Part shown: positions 10,046 through 22,000 of the stretch, piece by piece
Layout of the letters: each line of letters begins with the position of its first letter
How positions within the stretch are numbered: position 1 is the first letter of the stretch
Origin: Pegoplata infirma
Lineage: Eukaryota; Arthropoda; Insecta; Diptera; Anthomyiidae
Direction: 5' to 3'
DNA length: 64,000 bases
NCBI GenBank assembly: GCA_963921195.1
Contig: OY992538.1
Location: 86,055,904-86,119,903 of the forward strand
Notes under the pieces: model-generated
Databases searched by the model: none
What the model saw: only the letters and a program-made list of their open reading frames with translations
Told to the model about the DNA's origin: nothing
Program-made: the position numbers and the translations under genes

Positions 10046-12505
10046 TTTCTATAGAAAAATTTTCAGATACTGGGATATTTTTTCCATAGAAAAATTCTCA
10101 GATTCTGAGACATTTTTTCTATAGAAAATAGATTCTGAGACATTTTTTCTATAGAAAATAGATTCTGAGACATTTTTTCTACAGAAAAATTCTCAGATAC
10201 TGGCCTCTGTTCTGTCTTTCACAACTTTTCAATTCACATGAAAATTTCCGAATGACATGAAATCAAGTTTAGTCTTTTTTTGATCACGTTTTCATTCGAA
10301 GTTGAAATCAAATAATTGAAATTTGTAAAATTACAAGGAAAAATGTGCATTCGTTTTACTTTCACAAAATTTTATTTACGTGAAACAAAACGAAAAAAAA
10401 AATTCGGATGTGAAATCTAGAACACCAAAAAAATTCGGAAATTTTCATTTTCACATTTTTTATGTGAATTACTTTTTTTGGAACAGCGGCCACTGAGACA
10501 TTTTTTCTATAGAAAAATTCTCAGATTCTGAGACATTTTTTCTATAGAAAAATTCTCAGATTCTGAGACATTTTTTCTATAGAAAAATTCTCAGATTCTG
10601 AGACATTTTTTCTATAAAAAAATTCTCAGATTCTGAGACATTTTTTCTATAGAAAAATTCTCAGATTCTGAGACATTTTTTCTATAGAAAAATTCTCAGA
10701 TTCTGAGACATTTTTTCTGTGGAAAACTTCTCAGATTCTGAGACATTTTTTCTATAGAAAAATTCTCAGATTCTGAGACATTTTTTCTATAGAAAAATTC
10801 TCAGATTCTGAGACATTTTTTCTATAGAAAAATTCTCAGATTCTGAGACATTTTTTCTATAGAAAAATTCTCAGATTCTGAGACATTTTTTCTATAGAAA
10901 AATTCTCAGATTCTGAGACATTTTTTCTATAGAAAAATTCTTAAATTCTGAGACATTTTTTCTATAGAAAAATTCTCAGATTCTGAGACATTTTTTCTAT
11001 AGAAAAATTCTCAGATTCTGATACATTTTTTCTATAAAAAAAATTCTCAGATTCTGAGACATTTTTTCTATAGAAAAATTCTCAGATTCTGAGACATTTT
11101 TTCTATAGAAAAATTCTCAGATTCTGAGACATTTTTTCTATAGAAAAATTCTCAGATTCTGAGACATTTTTTCTATAGAAAAATTCTCAGATTCTGAGAC
11201 ATTTTTTCTATAGAAAAATTCTCAGATTCTGAGACATTTTTTCTATAGAAAAATTCTCAGATTCTGAGACATTTTTTCTATAGAAAAATTCTCAGATTCT
11301 GAGACATTTTTTCTATAGAAAAATTCTCAGATTCTGAGACATTTTTTCTATAGAAAAATTCTCAGATTCTGAGACATTTTTTCTATAGAAAAATTCTCAG
11401 ATTCTGAGACATTTTTTCTATAGAAAAATTCTCAGATTCTGAGACATTTTTTCTATAGAAAAATTCTCAGATTCTGAGACATTTTTTCTATAGAAAAATT
11501 CTCAGATTCTGAGACATTTTTTCTATAGAAAAATTCTCAGATTCTGAGACATTTTTTCTATAGAAAAATTCTCAGATTCTGAGACATTTTTTCTATAGAA
11601 AAATTCTCAGATTCTGAGACATTTTTTCTATAGAAAAATTCTCAGATTCTGAGACATTTTTTCTATAGAAAAATTCTCAGATTCTGAGACATTTTTTCTA
11701 TATGAAAATTCTCAGATTCGGAGACATTTTTTCTATAGAAAAATTCTCAGATTCGGAGACATTTTTTCTATAGAAAAATTCTCAGATTCGGAGACTTTTT
11801 TTCTATAGAAAAATTCTCAGATTCTGAGACATTTTTCTATAGAAAAATTCTCAGATTCTGAGACATTTTTCTATAGAAAAATTCTCAGATTCTGAGACAT
11901 TTTTCTATAGAAAAATTCTCAGATTCTGAGACATTTTTCTATAGAAAAATTCTCAGATTCTGAGACATTTTTCTATAGAAAAATTCTCAGATTCTGAGAC
12001 ATTTTTCTATAGAAAAATTCTCAGATTCTGAGACATTTTTCTATAGAAAAATTCTCAGATTCTGAGACATTTTTCTATAGAAAAATTCTCAGATTCTGAG
12101 ACATTTTTCTATAGAAAAATTCTCAGATTCTGAGACATTTTTCTATAGAAAAATTCTCAGATTCTGTTACATTTTTTCTATAGAAAAATTCTCATGTTTA
12201 ATTTTTTTTCTATAGAAAAATTCTCAGGTTCTGACATATTTTTTCTATAGAAAAATTCTCAGATTCTGAGACATTTTTTACAAAAGAAAAATTCTCAGAT
12301 TTTGAGACATTTTTTCAGATTCTGAAACATTACTTCTATAGAAAAACTCTCGGATTCTGAGTTATTTTTTCTATAGAATTTTTCTAAAGAAAAAAGTCTC
12401 AATATTTAAGAACTTTTCTATAGAAAAAATGTGTCAAAGAATTTTTTTTCTGAGAATTTTTCTATTGAAAAGATGTCTCAAAATCTGAGAATTTTTCTAT
12501 TCATA
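10046..12505 (+). repeat. 35-bp satellite array, about 2.4 kb
   Basis: The unit is GATTCTGAGACATTTTTTCT then ATAGAAAAATTCTCA, period 35 (e.g. CTATAG at 10507 and 10542). From about 11825 a 34-bp variant with one T fewer takes over, and units decay at both ends. Each unit is itself made of two palindromes, TCTATAGA and CTCAGATTCTGAG. A 290-bp transposable element interrupts the left edge (10202-10491). A second array of the same family lies at 31200-32345. Confidence 0.97.
10202..10491 (+). mobile_element. TIR element, 290 bp, inside the satellite
   Basis: The ends are GGCCTCTGTTC and GAACAGCGGCC, and it is flanked by ACT on both sides (10199-10201 and 10492-10494), consistent with a 3-bp duplication of the satellite. 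A second copy in inverted orientation is at 59005-59298. The interior has inverted segments with TCACATGAAAATTTCC. Confidence 0.8.
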
Positions 12506-13197
12506 TGATGTACCTTGACCTGCACTTGGTTCAAGGGGATAAGACAATTTTTTGACTGTGTGGTTAAGAAGATGCCCCAATGTCCCACCGTTCTCCCCCT
12601 ACCCAAAACACCCATGTCAGTTGTATTTTTCTTTCCTTTGATTTTTTCAAAGATTCCGCACAGCCGTATTTACCACTATCACTTGTTGAACTTTCTGCCG
12701 TATAATACCACCGCCAAGTACTGGAAAGCCCTTTGAGAAACTGCTTATGAATTATTTATTCCGTCCAGATAGAGATATAGCAATGGATCTATTAAAACTC
12801 TTTAAGGAAAATGTGCCCTCTTAAAAATGTTTTGCCTATTGGCTCCAAATTTGTACCCAAATATTGATCTAAATTTTTCCAGACCAAAAGGACCTTAAAA
12901 AATTAAATAAAAATTTAAAATGTGAATTTTAGATTACAAATTTGAGAACAATAGGGTCCGCACACGTGAAAACGGGTCTTCATAGCAACCACAATTCCAT
13001 CACGTGCAAAACTTAAAAAAAAGCTGCATTTACTTACCAATAGAAGCAGAAATGATGATATGAAAATCCTCAGTTGCAAGCTGTTTTGTTCGTTTTTGAT
13101 TTTTTATTTAACAATTTTCCAAAATGTTTTTTTATAAATAAAGTTTTGACAATTTCCACAATACTATGTTAAATTATGTACGATTACACATTTTTGT
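12506..13197. other. Unique-looking intergenic or intronic DNA
   Basis: 12515-12735 could encode 73 residues but shows no recognisable domain or splice context. I treat the stretch as non-coding. Confidence 0.5.
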
Positions 13198-13311
13198 GGT
13201 TATTCATAAAACCTAAAATATATTTAAAGTAGGTTTATTTGACAGATATTGCAGGAACAATTGTCAAATAAACCTACAATAAGTCTGTTATAAGTATTAT
13301 GGATAAGAGCC
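13198..13311. mobile_element. Short palindromic MITE, copy 1
   Basis: It starts GGTTATTCATAAAACCT, has the central inverted pair AGGTTTATTTGACA / TGTCAAATAAACCT, and ends TATTATGGATAAGAGCC. It is the same family as 23797-23909 and, more diverged, 24884-25004. Confidence 0.75.
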
Positions 13312-13659
13312 TTTGTGTCTGAAACAAATTTTACATAGAAAAAATGTATATTTAAAGGGAAAGTGTTTTTTTATCTTATAAACATGTTTCACAACGCACA
13401 ATGTACTAGTTTTTGTGTGTAATTCTATCGAAATAAATGTGTTACTATTTTTTTAAACACTACATGCTTAAGTTTGCGCCTTTTCTGTAAATATACATGA
13501 AAATTTACTAATTTAATAATAGTAAAGTTACATGCATTTTTTAGAGTGTAGAAAAACTGGGAGACGCGTGTATTTTATTTTCGGCCATAATTTCATAATT
13601 TATCGATCTGGTCCATGTGTACAAAAGTGGGTCGGACGGTGTTACTTTTCAACCCTTTA

Positions 13660-13815
13660 AAATAATTTTTTTATACCCTCCACTTACAAGACTAACATGT
13701 AAGGACACCTTAAAATTTTGGTACATTCAACTTAACCTAAAAATACAAAATGCTTTAATTCGGCTGCTGGTTGACATATGTGAACAGTTTCTCATATTGA
13801 ATGATAGAAAATTTA
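13660..13815 (+). repeat. Fragment of dispersed repeat 'E'
   Basis: TTTATACCCTCCACTTACAAG followed by AAGGACACCTTAAAATTTTGG and AAATACAAAATGCTTTAATT is shared with 27400-27480 (inverted relation) and 55655-55745. No gene. Between here and 14600 only AT-rich DNA was seen. Confidence 0.55.
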
Positions 13816-14614
13816 GCTAAATTCTTTTCAGCAGAAAAATATGTTTAAAACCTGTGGATTTCAATTAAAAGTAATTTACAGATTTTTTGAAAGTTTTTCT
13901 TTCAAGTGTAGAATAAACTTAAAATAATGCGAGTGCACTGATGATGCAAATAAATTAAAATAAATTTTATTGTTTAAACATATTTTTATTTTACCAAAGA
14001 AAATTTACGTAGTAAAACAAAAATATACACAAATACAAAAAAATAACAACAATAAACAATTGAAACTTGTAATTGTAAAAATAACAACAATTATAAACAA
14101 ATAATGCGAGGGAGGCAGCGAGGTAGAGGAAAATTTAACCATATTTAAACACATTTTAATAATTTAGTTTGAAAAATATAGGATAAGGAAGAAAGTAAAG
14201 GTCAAGTTTAAAATGGAATGTTGTTTTTTTTTTTATCTTTCAAGGACATTAAAAGTCCTTCACATTGAATATAAAATATAATTTTGTTGTAAAGTTGATA
14301 GTTAAAATTGATTGATTGTTTTTTTTTATACTCGTAGTTCTGTCATACACGGTTCATCCTATTCTAATGCAATATATGTATAGCGTAGAGGTGAAATCAA
14401 TAATTAAAATTAATTATTTACATTGACAACTTAATATTTAATTAAACTATTATGTTAAATAGGAAACAACAAAAGAGAGTGAACTTTTAAAAACTTTTTT
14501 TTTATAGGAAAAATGTTTTTAAACCTATTTTTGTTAAGAAAAATGTCTTAGAATCTGGATCTTTTTCAATAGTAAATCAGATCCTGGCACTTTTGCTATA
14601 AGAAAAATGTCTCA

Positions 14615-15167
14615 CAAGGAAAGTATTCCAACCGTTATGAACCGATTTGTCTGAAACTTAAAATATATATACATAAAAGAGACTATTTTAGCCTAAAAAT
14701 TTTTTAGGGTTGGGGTGTCTCGGCTTATCGGCCATATCAGTGTTTAAAAAGTTCGTTGCCCTCTTATGAAACAATGTTGACCTTCGAAAAAACTTCGATA
14801 ACTTCCAAACTAACAGGAATATGTCTCTATCAAAAAATCTACACAAATCCCGAAAATTTACACATTATTCTGAAAAAAAAAAAAAAATATTTAACAAAGC
14901 TGCATTTTAACAAGGTTATGTCACCGTTTGATAGGTATTAAACAAAAAATGTCTTACCATATGAAAAATCATAAAGTTTCTTAAGAAGAAATGGCTGAAA
15001 AATCCAAAAAACTATTTTTTCGCCATTTTTTTGATCCATTATTTTAACCCCGAAATTCCCGATATGACCGATAAGCCGAGACATCCCAACCTTAGAATAT
15101 TTATATTTATATTTTGAGTTTCAGGCAAATCGGTTCATAAGGGTTGGAATACTTCCCGTGTCAGAAT
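14615..15167. mobile_element. TIR element, about 550 bp
   Basis: It begins CAAGGAAAGTATTCCAACC and ends GGTTGGAATACTTCCCGTG. The next 100 bp on each side are also inverted (CTTATCGGCCATATCAGTG on the left, GATATGACCGATAAGC on the right). Related, less complete copies lie at 16612-17120 and 8625-8790, and an end fragment at about 62938-62985. No transposase. Confidence 0.75.
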
Positions 15168-15177
15168 CTGAGAACTT

Positions 15178-15410
15178 TTCTACACTCGAAAAATTATGAC
15201 AATAGATTCCACTACAAATGACAGTTAAAACAACTGCGTTTGTTGTTGCTTATGCGCCCACTACATTTTACGGTAAAATCAAACAACAAATGTTGTTATT
15301 TTTAACTATTGATTAACAACGACAGAAACAATATTAAATTACAGTTGTTTTTACAGTAACTTGTAAATTGTCTAAATGTTTTTATTAACAAAAAAATCTT
15401 TTAAAACGTT
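15178..15410 (+). repeat. Diverged fragment of the CACTCAAAAAATTATG MITE
   Basis: ACACTCGAAAAATTATGACA followed by AACAACT/GTTGTT-rich sequence resembles the left part of the 699-bp MITE at 58116-58814. The right end was not found. Confidence 0.45.
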
Positions 15411-15910
15411 AAAAATGGTAAAATTGTTTAAAAAACAAAACAAATATTTTTATTACATTTTATAAATTGTAATTAAATTATTTTAGGTATTATTTATTTG
15501 GAAATAGTTCCTGCTGCACCCAACACTTCCAACTCGTTCAACAAATCCGTTTTTCTAAACATAAATACAATTTTTTTATAGACTAAAAATACATTTTTTT
15601 TATAGACAAAAAACTGATAATTTTCACAAGCAGATTAATTTTAAAATAATTTTGCAATAACTTTAATACTACTAACAAATAAAGAATTCTCAAAAATTTG
15701 AAAATGCCGACTTTATTTTTTCTTTCTATATCGCCTATTTAAAAGAACTTTGAAAAGCTTCTCTTTTAAAAGAACTTCTCGTCTTTTTTTTTGTTTTCTG
15801 TAATGTGATTAGTTAAAGCTTTTTTTTTGGATTTGCATAATTAAACATTTTTTTTTACCGAATTCAGACGAATTACAGTTTTCTAAAATTATTTTTCATA
15901 AATATTTTTT

Positions 15911-15927
15911 TTCCTTTTTTTTTACAG
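15911..15927 (+). promoter_or_regulatory. Vha44: 3' splice acceptor before the start codon exon
   Basis: The sequence is a T/C-rich tract ending in ACAG, 11 nt before the ATG. It implies a spliced 5' UTR. An alternative reading is that transcription starts nearby and this is not used as an acceptor, but the tract is strong. Confidence 0.7.
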
Positions 15928-15938
15928 AAATCAACAAG

Positions 15939-16070
15939 ATGTCCGAGTACTGGCTTATCTCAGCCCCTGGCGACAAAACCTGCCAGCAAACTTTTGATAC
16001 CATGAACAATCTCACCAGTAAACAAAATAATTTATGCAACAACTATAAATTTCATATACCCGATTTGAAG
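15939..16070 (+). CDS. Vha44: Vha44 coding exon 1 (residues 1-44)
   Basis: It runs from the ATG at 15939 to CCCGATTTGAAG, followed by a GTAAAT donor at 16071, and ends in phase 0. It encodes [20 protein letters not shown] and onwards, the start of the foot domain of subunit C. A pyrimidine tract and CAG acceptor end at 15927. The exon therefore begins at 15928 with 11 nt of 5' UTR, and at least one upstream non-coding exon must exist. I could not find it within 1-15900. Confidence 0.96.
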
Positions 16071-19000
16071 GTAAATTTTATCGATTTTTTTTTATAGAAA
16101 TATCAAAGACTATCAATACTTAAAGATATGTGAAGTCTCCCTTCTTCTGTTAAACCCTCTCTTAAATTCCCTTTGCTAAGTCCGCCATCGAACTGGACGT
16201 TTGATCAAACCAAAACAAATCCCTTAAGTTCGATATAAACAAAAAAAAAGTGTTGCAGTGTGGCGATTTTCAGACTAAAGCTAGCGATTTTTTTTTTTCA
16301 TCTAGCTGTAAAAAAAGTTTTTTTTGTGGATTATCGGGAAATCCAATGACTTTTTATTTGCTGACAATTTGTTTTAAACACTTTTAAAGGTATTTCTTAA
16401 ATAATATTACCATAATAATTATAAATTAATACATTTTTTCAAAATTTATTAAGCGCTTTTTCGATATAAAAAGTTAGCATTATTTGTCAAACCAACAATG
16501 TTAATTTAACATAATCGTATTTTCCTCGTCTAACAGTTTTCGTACCTTCTGTTATCAAGTTCCAAAATTTTAAGAGTGGGAGACAAAGAGCTTGGAAATA
16601 TTAAAATTTTACTTACAAGGAAAGTTTCTCAACCCTTATGAACCGATTTGCCTGAAACTTAAAATATATAAAAAAGAGACGATTTTAAGTTTCGGGTGTC
16701 TCGGCTTATCGGCCATATCAGTGTTTAAAAATTTTGTTGTCCCCTTACGAAACAATGTGGACCTTTGGGAAAATATCGATAACTCCCGAACTAACTGGAA
16801 TATCGTCTATAGCCAAAATACGTTTCGAATTAAAATTTAATAACGATTATTTCGTATTCATATGGATATCGTAGGTCTATGTCTTCAAATAAATATCACC
16901 CAAAATCTACACATTTTCATGAAAAATATATTTAACAAAGCCAAATTTTTACAAGGTTATGCCACTGTGGAATAGGCATTAAAAAATTATCTTCTTATAT
17001 GGAAACATCATATAGTTTCTTAGAAAGAAATTGCTGAAAAATCCAAAAAACGATTTTTTCACAATTTTTTATCCATTTTTTGAATCTCTAGATCCCCGAT
17101 ATGGCCGATATGCCGAAAATTGGCGGTCAAAAGAATTGGAGGTCAAAAAATTCGGATTTCTTCTACTGTATTTTAAAAATTTTGATTTTTGTTTGGGTTG
17201 TTGGAAAAATTATTTAATAAATAAATATACATTATTAAACTATTCTTTAGGCGTGATTAGACGAGAGAGAATTCCCCTAGATTTAAAGTAAAAAACAACT
17301 CTGTGGTAACTTTTAAAATTGGAATGTCAAATAAAATTTTATTACATCGCTCCTTTACTTGTATAGTGTCATATCTCAAAAAATGCGTTTTTTGAGTTAA
17401 TGATGCAGAATTATTCGTTATATCGTGCTTTATATTGTGTCAAAAATTCGTATTAATATCTTTTAAACTCACCGTTTGAGAAGAGTACACGCCATTATTA
17501 CATTTTCTATGTACCGGCCTTTTACAATTTAAAACCAGTTTTAATAGTAAACTTTAAACGTGTTTTCTGCAAAATCAAATATTTTGAGTTGTGACACTAT
17601 ACAAGTAAAGGAGCGATATATTTTTTATTTACTTTAATTCGGTTTCCAATCTATAAATTATTGACTAAATGTGCGAAAACAAATAATAATATAATGAAAA
17701 TGGTAAGCAAAACCAAGTATTAAAGAAATGAGATTTGGCACAACAATTTTTAAAGTCAAAAGTATATTTCCACAAAGTTGTGTTTTACTTTAAATCTAGG
17801 GGGGTTTCTTTCCCGTCTAAACGCGCATTTTAAATTTTTAATGTTTGATCTTGTAAAAAATTTAACTAAAAAAAATATTTTTAAGAAATTATCTAAAAAA
17901 GGTCTTTCAATAATTTCAATTTCCATTTCGACCCTCGTAGCACATTTAATATTTACACAATCTGGACGCTATTAAGCTTAAATTAAAGCTTGATAAATTA
18001 CCTACACGGGACTTTTTACAAAAATACTTGTTTAATAATAATTTGGTCTATTTTGGTTAACTTTGTATTGAATGGATTGCTAACTTAATATCTATTACAC
18101 GAAATAAGCTGCGATCCAGCGTAACCGTGATGCCTCTTTCGGAAAGGGGATAGAAGAGAGATGAAAGATTTGAAAGATAGGAGGGCTTCACTGTTATTGC
18201 GCGACACTGTAATTGCGCGTGTTGATATTTTGAGAACAGTTTTTGCATCGCCATCTGTTGTTGATCTGACGAATTATTTTTGAAACTGTGTTTAATAGCC
18301 TTTATTTTATTATTTTACTTCGTTGACGTTTTAATGCTATTTATTAACGAAGGAGGAAATTTTGAGTTTTTATACCCTCCAACCACAGTATGGGGGTATA
18401 CTCACTTTGGCATTCTGTTTGTAACGCATAAAAATATCGGTCGGGGACCCCATAAAGTATATATATTATTGATCTATGATCGATTCTAAGTCGTTCTATG
18501 AATGTCCGTCCGTCCGTCTGTATAAAACACGATTCAGTCCAAAATAAAAGAGCTAGACCCCTGAAAATTGGCAAGAATATGTCTTATGTTCATAGGCCGG
18601 TTAAGTTCGGAAATGGGCAAAATCAGGCTAGGGGGAAAAAAGTTCCCCCTTAACGAACTAAAAAAACCTCTTAAAAAACGACATTTTTACATCTTTTTTT
18701 TGACATTTTTGTTAAACAAATGAAACCTTTTTATGTCAGAAGGGGTTTAAACTCCTGCACTTAGACCCTGGGGGCTGGAAAATTTAGTTTTTTTCTGCCC
18801 GCCCCCTTTTGTGGTCGTGGTTGTAAAAAATCATTAAAATAATGAGAAAATGGTATTACTAAATTCCAAAACGCATAATAAATAAATTAGTTAACATTTA
18901 TTGCGATGGGGAAAGTATCGCCCACCACCCCCACCGAGCCCCCCCCCCCCCTCCCAACAAAAAAAACGACCCTGGATTTTTTTATATATTTTAACACGTT

Positions 19001-22000
19001 GGAGGGTATCATAGATTCGGCATAGCCGAATGTAACACTCTCACTTGTTTTTATACCCTACACCACACTGTGGTACAGGGTATAATGAGTTTGTGCTGAT
19101 GTTTGTAACTACCCGAAATATTGGTCCTAGACCCACCTTTAAGTATACCGATCGACTCAGAATCACTTTTTGAGTCGATTTAGCGATGTCCGTCCGTCCG
19201 TCTGTCCGTCCGTCCGTCCGTCCGTCCGTCTGTCTGTCTGTCTGTCCATGTAAACGGTGTAAACACGATACAGGTCGCAATTTTTAATCAATTAACTTGA
19301 AATTTGAAACTTAAGTCTCTCTTGGCCCAAGGACGAAGCCTATTGAAATTGGAAAAAATAGGTCCATATTTAGACCTAGCCCCCATACAAAGGTCCTCTT
19401 TAGTTTTGGCTCAAATGACTCTAATAACCGTATTGTAGAAGGTATCACTTTGAAATTTGGATGGTAAACATGTTTTGTCTTCACATATCATCATTCCGAA
19501 TTTCAAAGAAATCGGACCAGTTCTTCTTTTAGCCCCCATACAAACCACCTTCCCGATTTTCACATAAATGTCTCAAATTTCATGAAAATAGAAAATATTT
19601 AATTAAAATTTTGTTTGTGTATGTTAAACGCGTACTTAAATAACCTCAAACCTGATATCAAACCTGATAATCATCGGACCAGTTTTGGACTCAGGCCCCT
19701 TGTGAAAATTTCGCCCGATATTCAGTTAAAGCGGTTTATTGTCAACAAATAGAAGCCTATTTCACTCAAATTTGATTTGTGAGTGTTTTCTTCACTTATT
19801 AAAGGTTTTACAACATATAGATCTAATCGATCCATGGGACCCATTTTCCGGGAAACTTTGGTGTAGGGTATTATATGGTCGGTCTTGACCGACTATAATT
19901 TTCTTACTTGTTTTTAATGTATTGAAATTTTTTGAAAATTTTAAATAGCGATATCTTGAAAACTATTCGAATTTACCTTTTGACTCATCTGTGTATTTCG
20001 TATGAACTTAAAATTAATGCATCCTTTTTTATTTTTAATTAAAATTTAGGTTGGTACTCTTGATCAATTGGTGGGTCTTTCCGATGATTTGGGTAAACTT
20101 GATACTTTTGTTGAACAAATTACCCGTAAAGTGGCTGTTTATTTGGGTGAAGTTTTGGAAGATCAAAGAGATAAATTACATGAAAATTTACTCGCCAACA
20201 ACAGTAAGTTACAAAATTTTCTAATACTTAAGTTTAAAAGCTTTATAAATTTATAAACAAATTATTGTATTGAGATTGAAAAGTAGTTTATTTACTAACA
20301 TTTATTAAAAAATAGTTTTAGTATTTTATTATATTAATTATTTTTTTTTGGGAATGAGTAAAATAACTTTAATTTAACAGAAATCTAACAACAAAAATAT
20401 TTTTTTAAATTATTTAATATTTAACTTTTTTAGAATTAATAATGAATGCTCTTGTTAACAAAAAGAAATGTAGTTAAAAAATAACTTTGTTCTAAATTAT
20501 TTTCAAAAAATAATAATAGTGAGATTAATTTGTTTTAATTAGAAGATTTAAAAACTAATAGTTTTTCAATTTGAAAACATTAGGTTTCAATTTTTTTATT
20601 TTGTTAAAAAAAAAAATAGTTCATTTAATTTATTATTTTAATTTATTATTGTTTTTTTTTTTTAATTTAATATTATTTTTAATTTATTTATTTTTCCATA
20701 TTTTTTTTTTTTAATATTTTTTGAATTTGAGTTTTTTTATTGTTATTATTATTTTTTGACATCATTAGCACCCCATTCATTACTACATTTTTTCTCTCTA
20801 TGCCAATTGTTTGAACTTCCCACTCCTTCTCTATCTGGGCAGTTTGTTACAGTTGGCTAGGGAGATGGCTTTTTTATATTCTCTGTTTTAAATGAAATTT
20901 ATATTGAAAATATAATTAAATTTGAAATTAATTGTTTTTATTTTATGTGAAATTGTTTACCATTTTCATTGTTTTTATGTTGTGTATAAATTGAAACTTT
21001 TTTTTCATTTTCTTAGTACAATTAAATTATTATGTGAATATTTATTATGCTTTAAAATAGAAAAAAATACATAAAAAACACCACAAACATCACCACAACA
21101 CATTCAAAATACATATTTAACCTTTTAACTGATTAACATCGATTTAAAATTTGTTTTTTATTTGCTTAATTAGTTTAAGACTGAACTAAAACCATATTTT
21201 AATAAAATTTAAAATAACTTTTAGAAGGAAGAAAAAAACAACTTTTTAAATAGTTTCATGAAAATTGTTACTTTGACAATATTATCGTAATGATTAGTAA
21301 AGATATATGACCTCGAGCTAGAGTAATCTTTCTCAAATAACGATATCAATTTGTATAAGGTAAAGTTAACAATACTAAACCTTATTATCAAACGAGTATT
21401 ATTTAAAAACTTGTATGCCCTCAAAAATAAGAAAAATTTTAAATTTTGTCAGGGGCTTTTTTTGAGAAGGGATGGGGGGGGCGTCAGTAGGAGTCGTTGA
21501 GGAACACCTTTTCACTCGCGATAAATGTTGGCAAATTAGGTTGATTTTTGCACTTTAGTAATACAACTTTATTTTTAACACATTTTTTTTTAATTGGACG
21601 ACCCGAATAAAATTACATTTTTTAATCCCCTGGGCACAGACTAATACAGACTCGACATAAGTGACAGGTGTCAAAAAAGTAGTGTTGAACCATATGGTTA
21701 ATGTTTTCAAATTATTCTACGAATTAGGTTAGAAAGAGAAAGCTAATATAACGCGCCATTAGAAAAATAGATGCCAGATCGGTTTTTATTGTTCACTCAC
21801 ACAGTCGTAGAAAGTGTTTCCATGTTAGCTTAAAACAAGCTAAAAACCGCTCTGTTTTCTCCTAAAATCGCTTAGTTTTTCCCCATTTTTTGTTATAAAA
21901 CTCTACTGTCGAGTCTGTATATAGTCTGTGCCCTGGGTATCACAACGGACCTCAGAGTCTACGTGTGCTGACGTAAAACGTCAGCAGCCGTTTACAACCT

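Noticed and set aside
10046..12505. CRISPR-like array
   Set aside because: No unique spacers: the 35-bp unit is a pure tandem repeat in a eukaryotic context.
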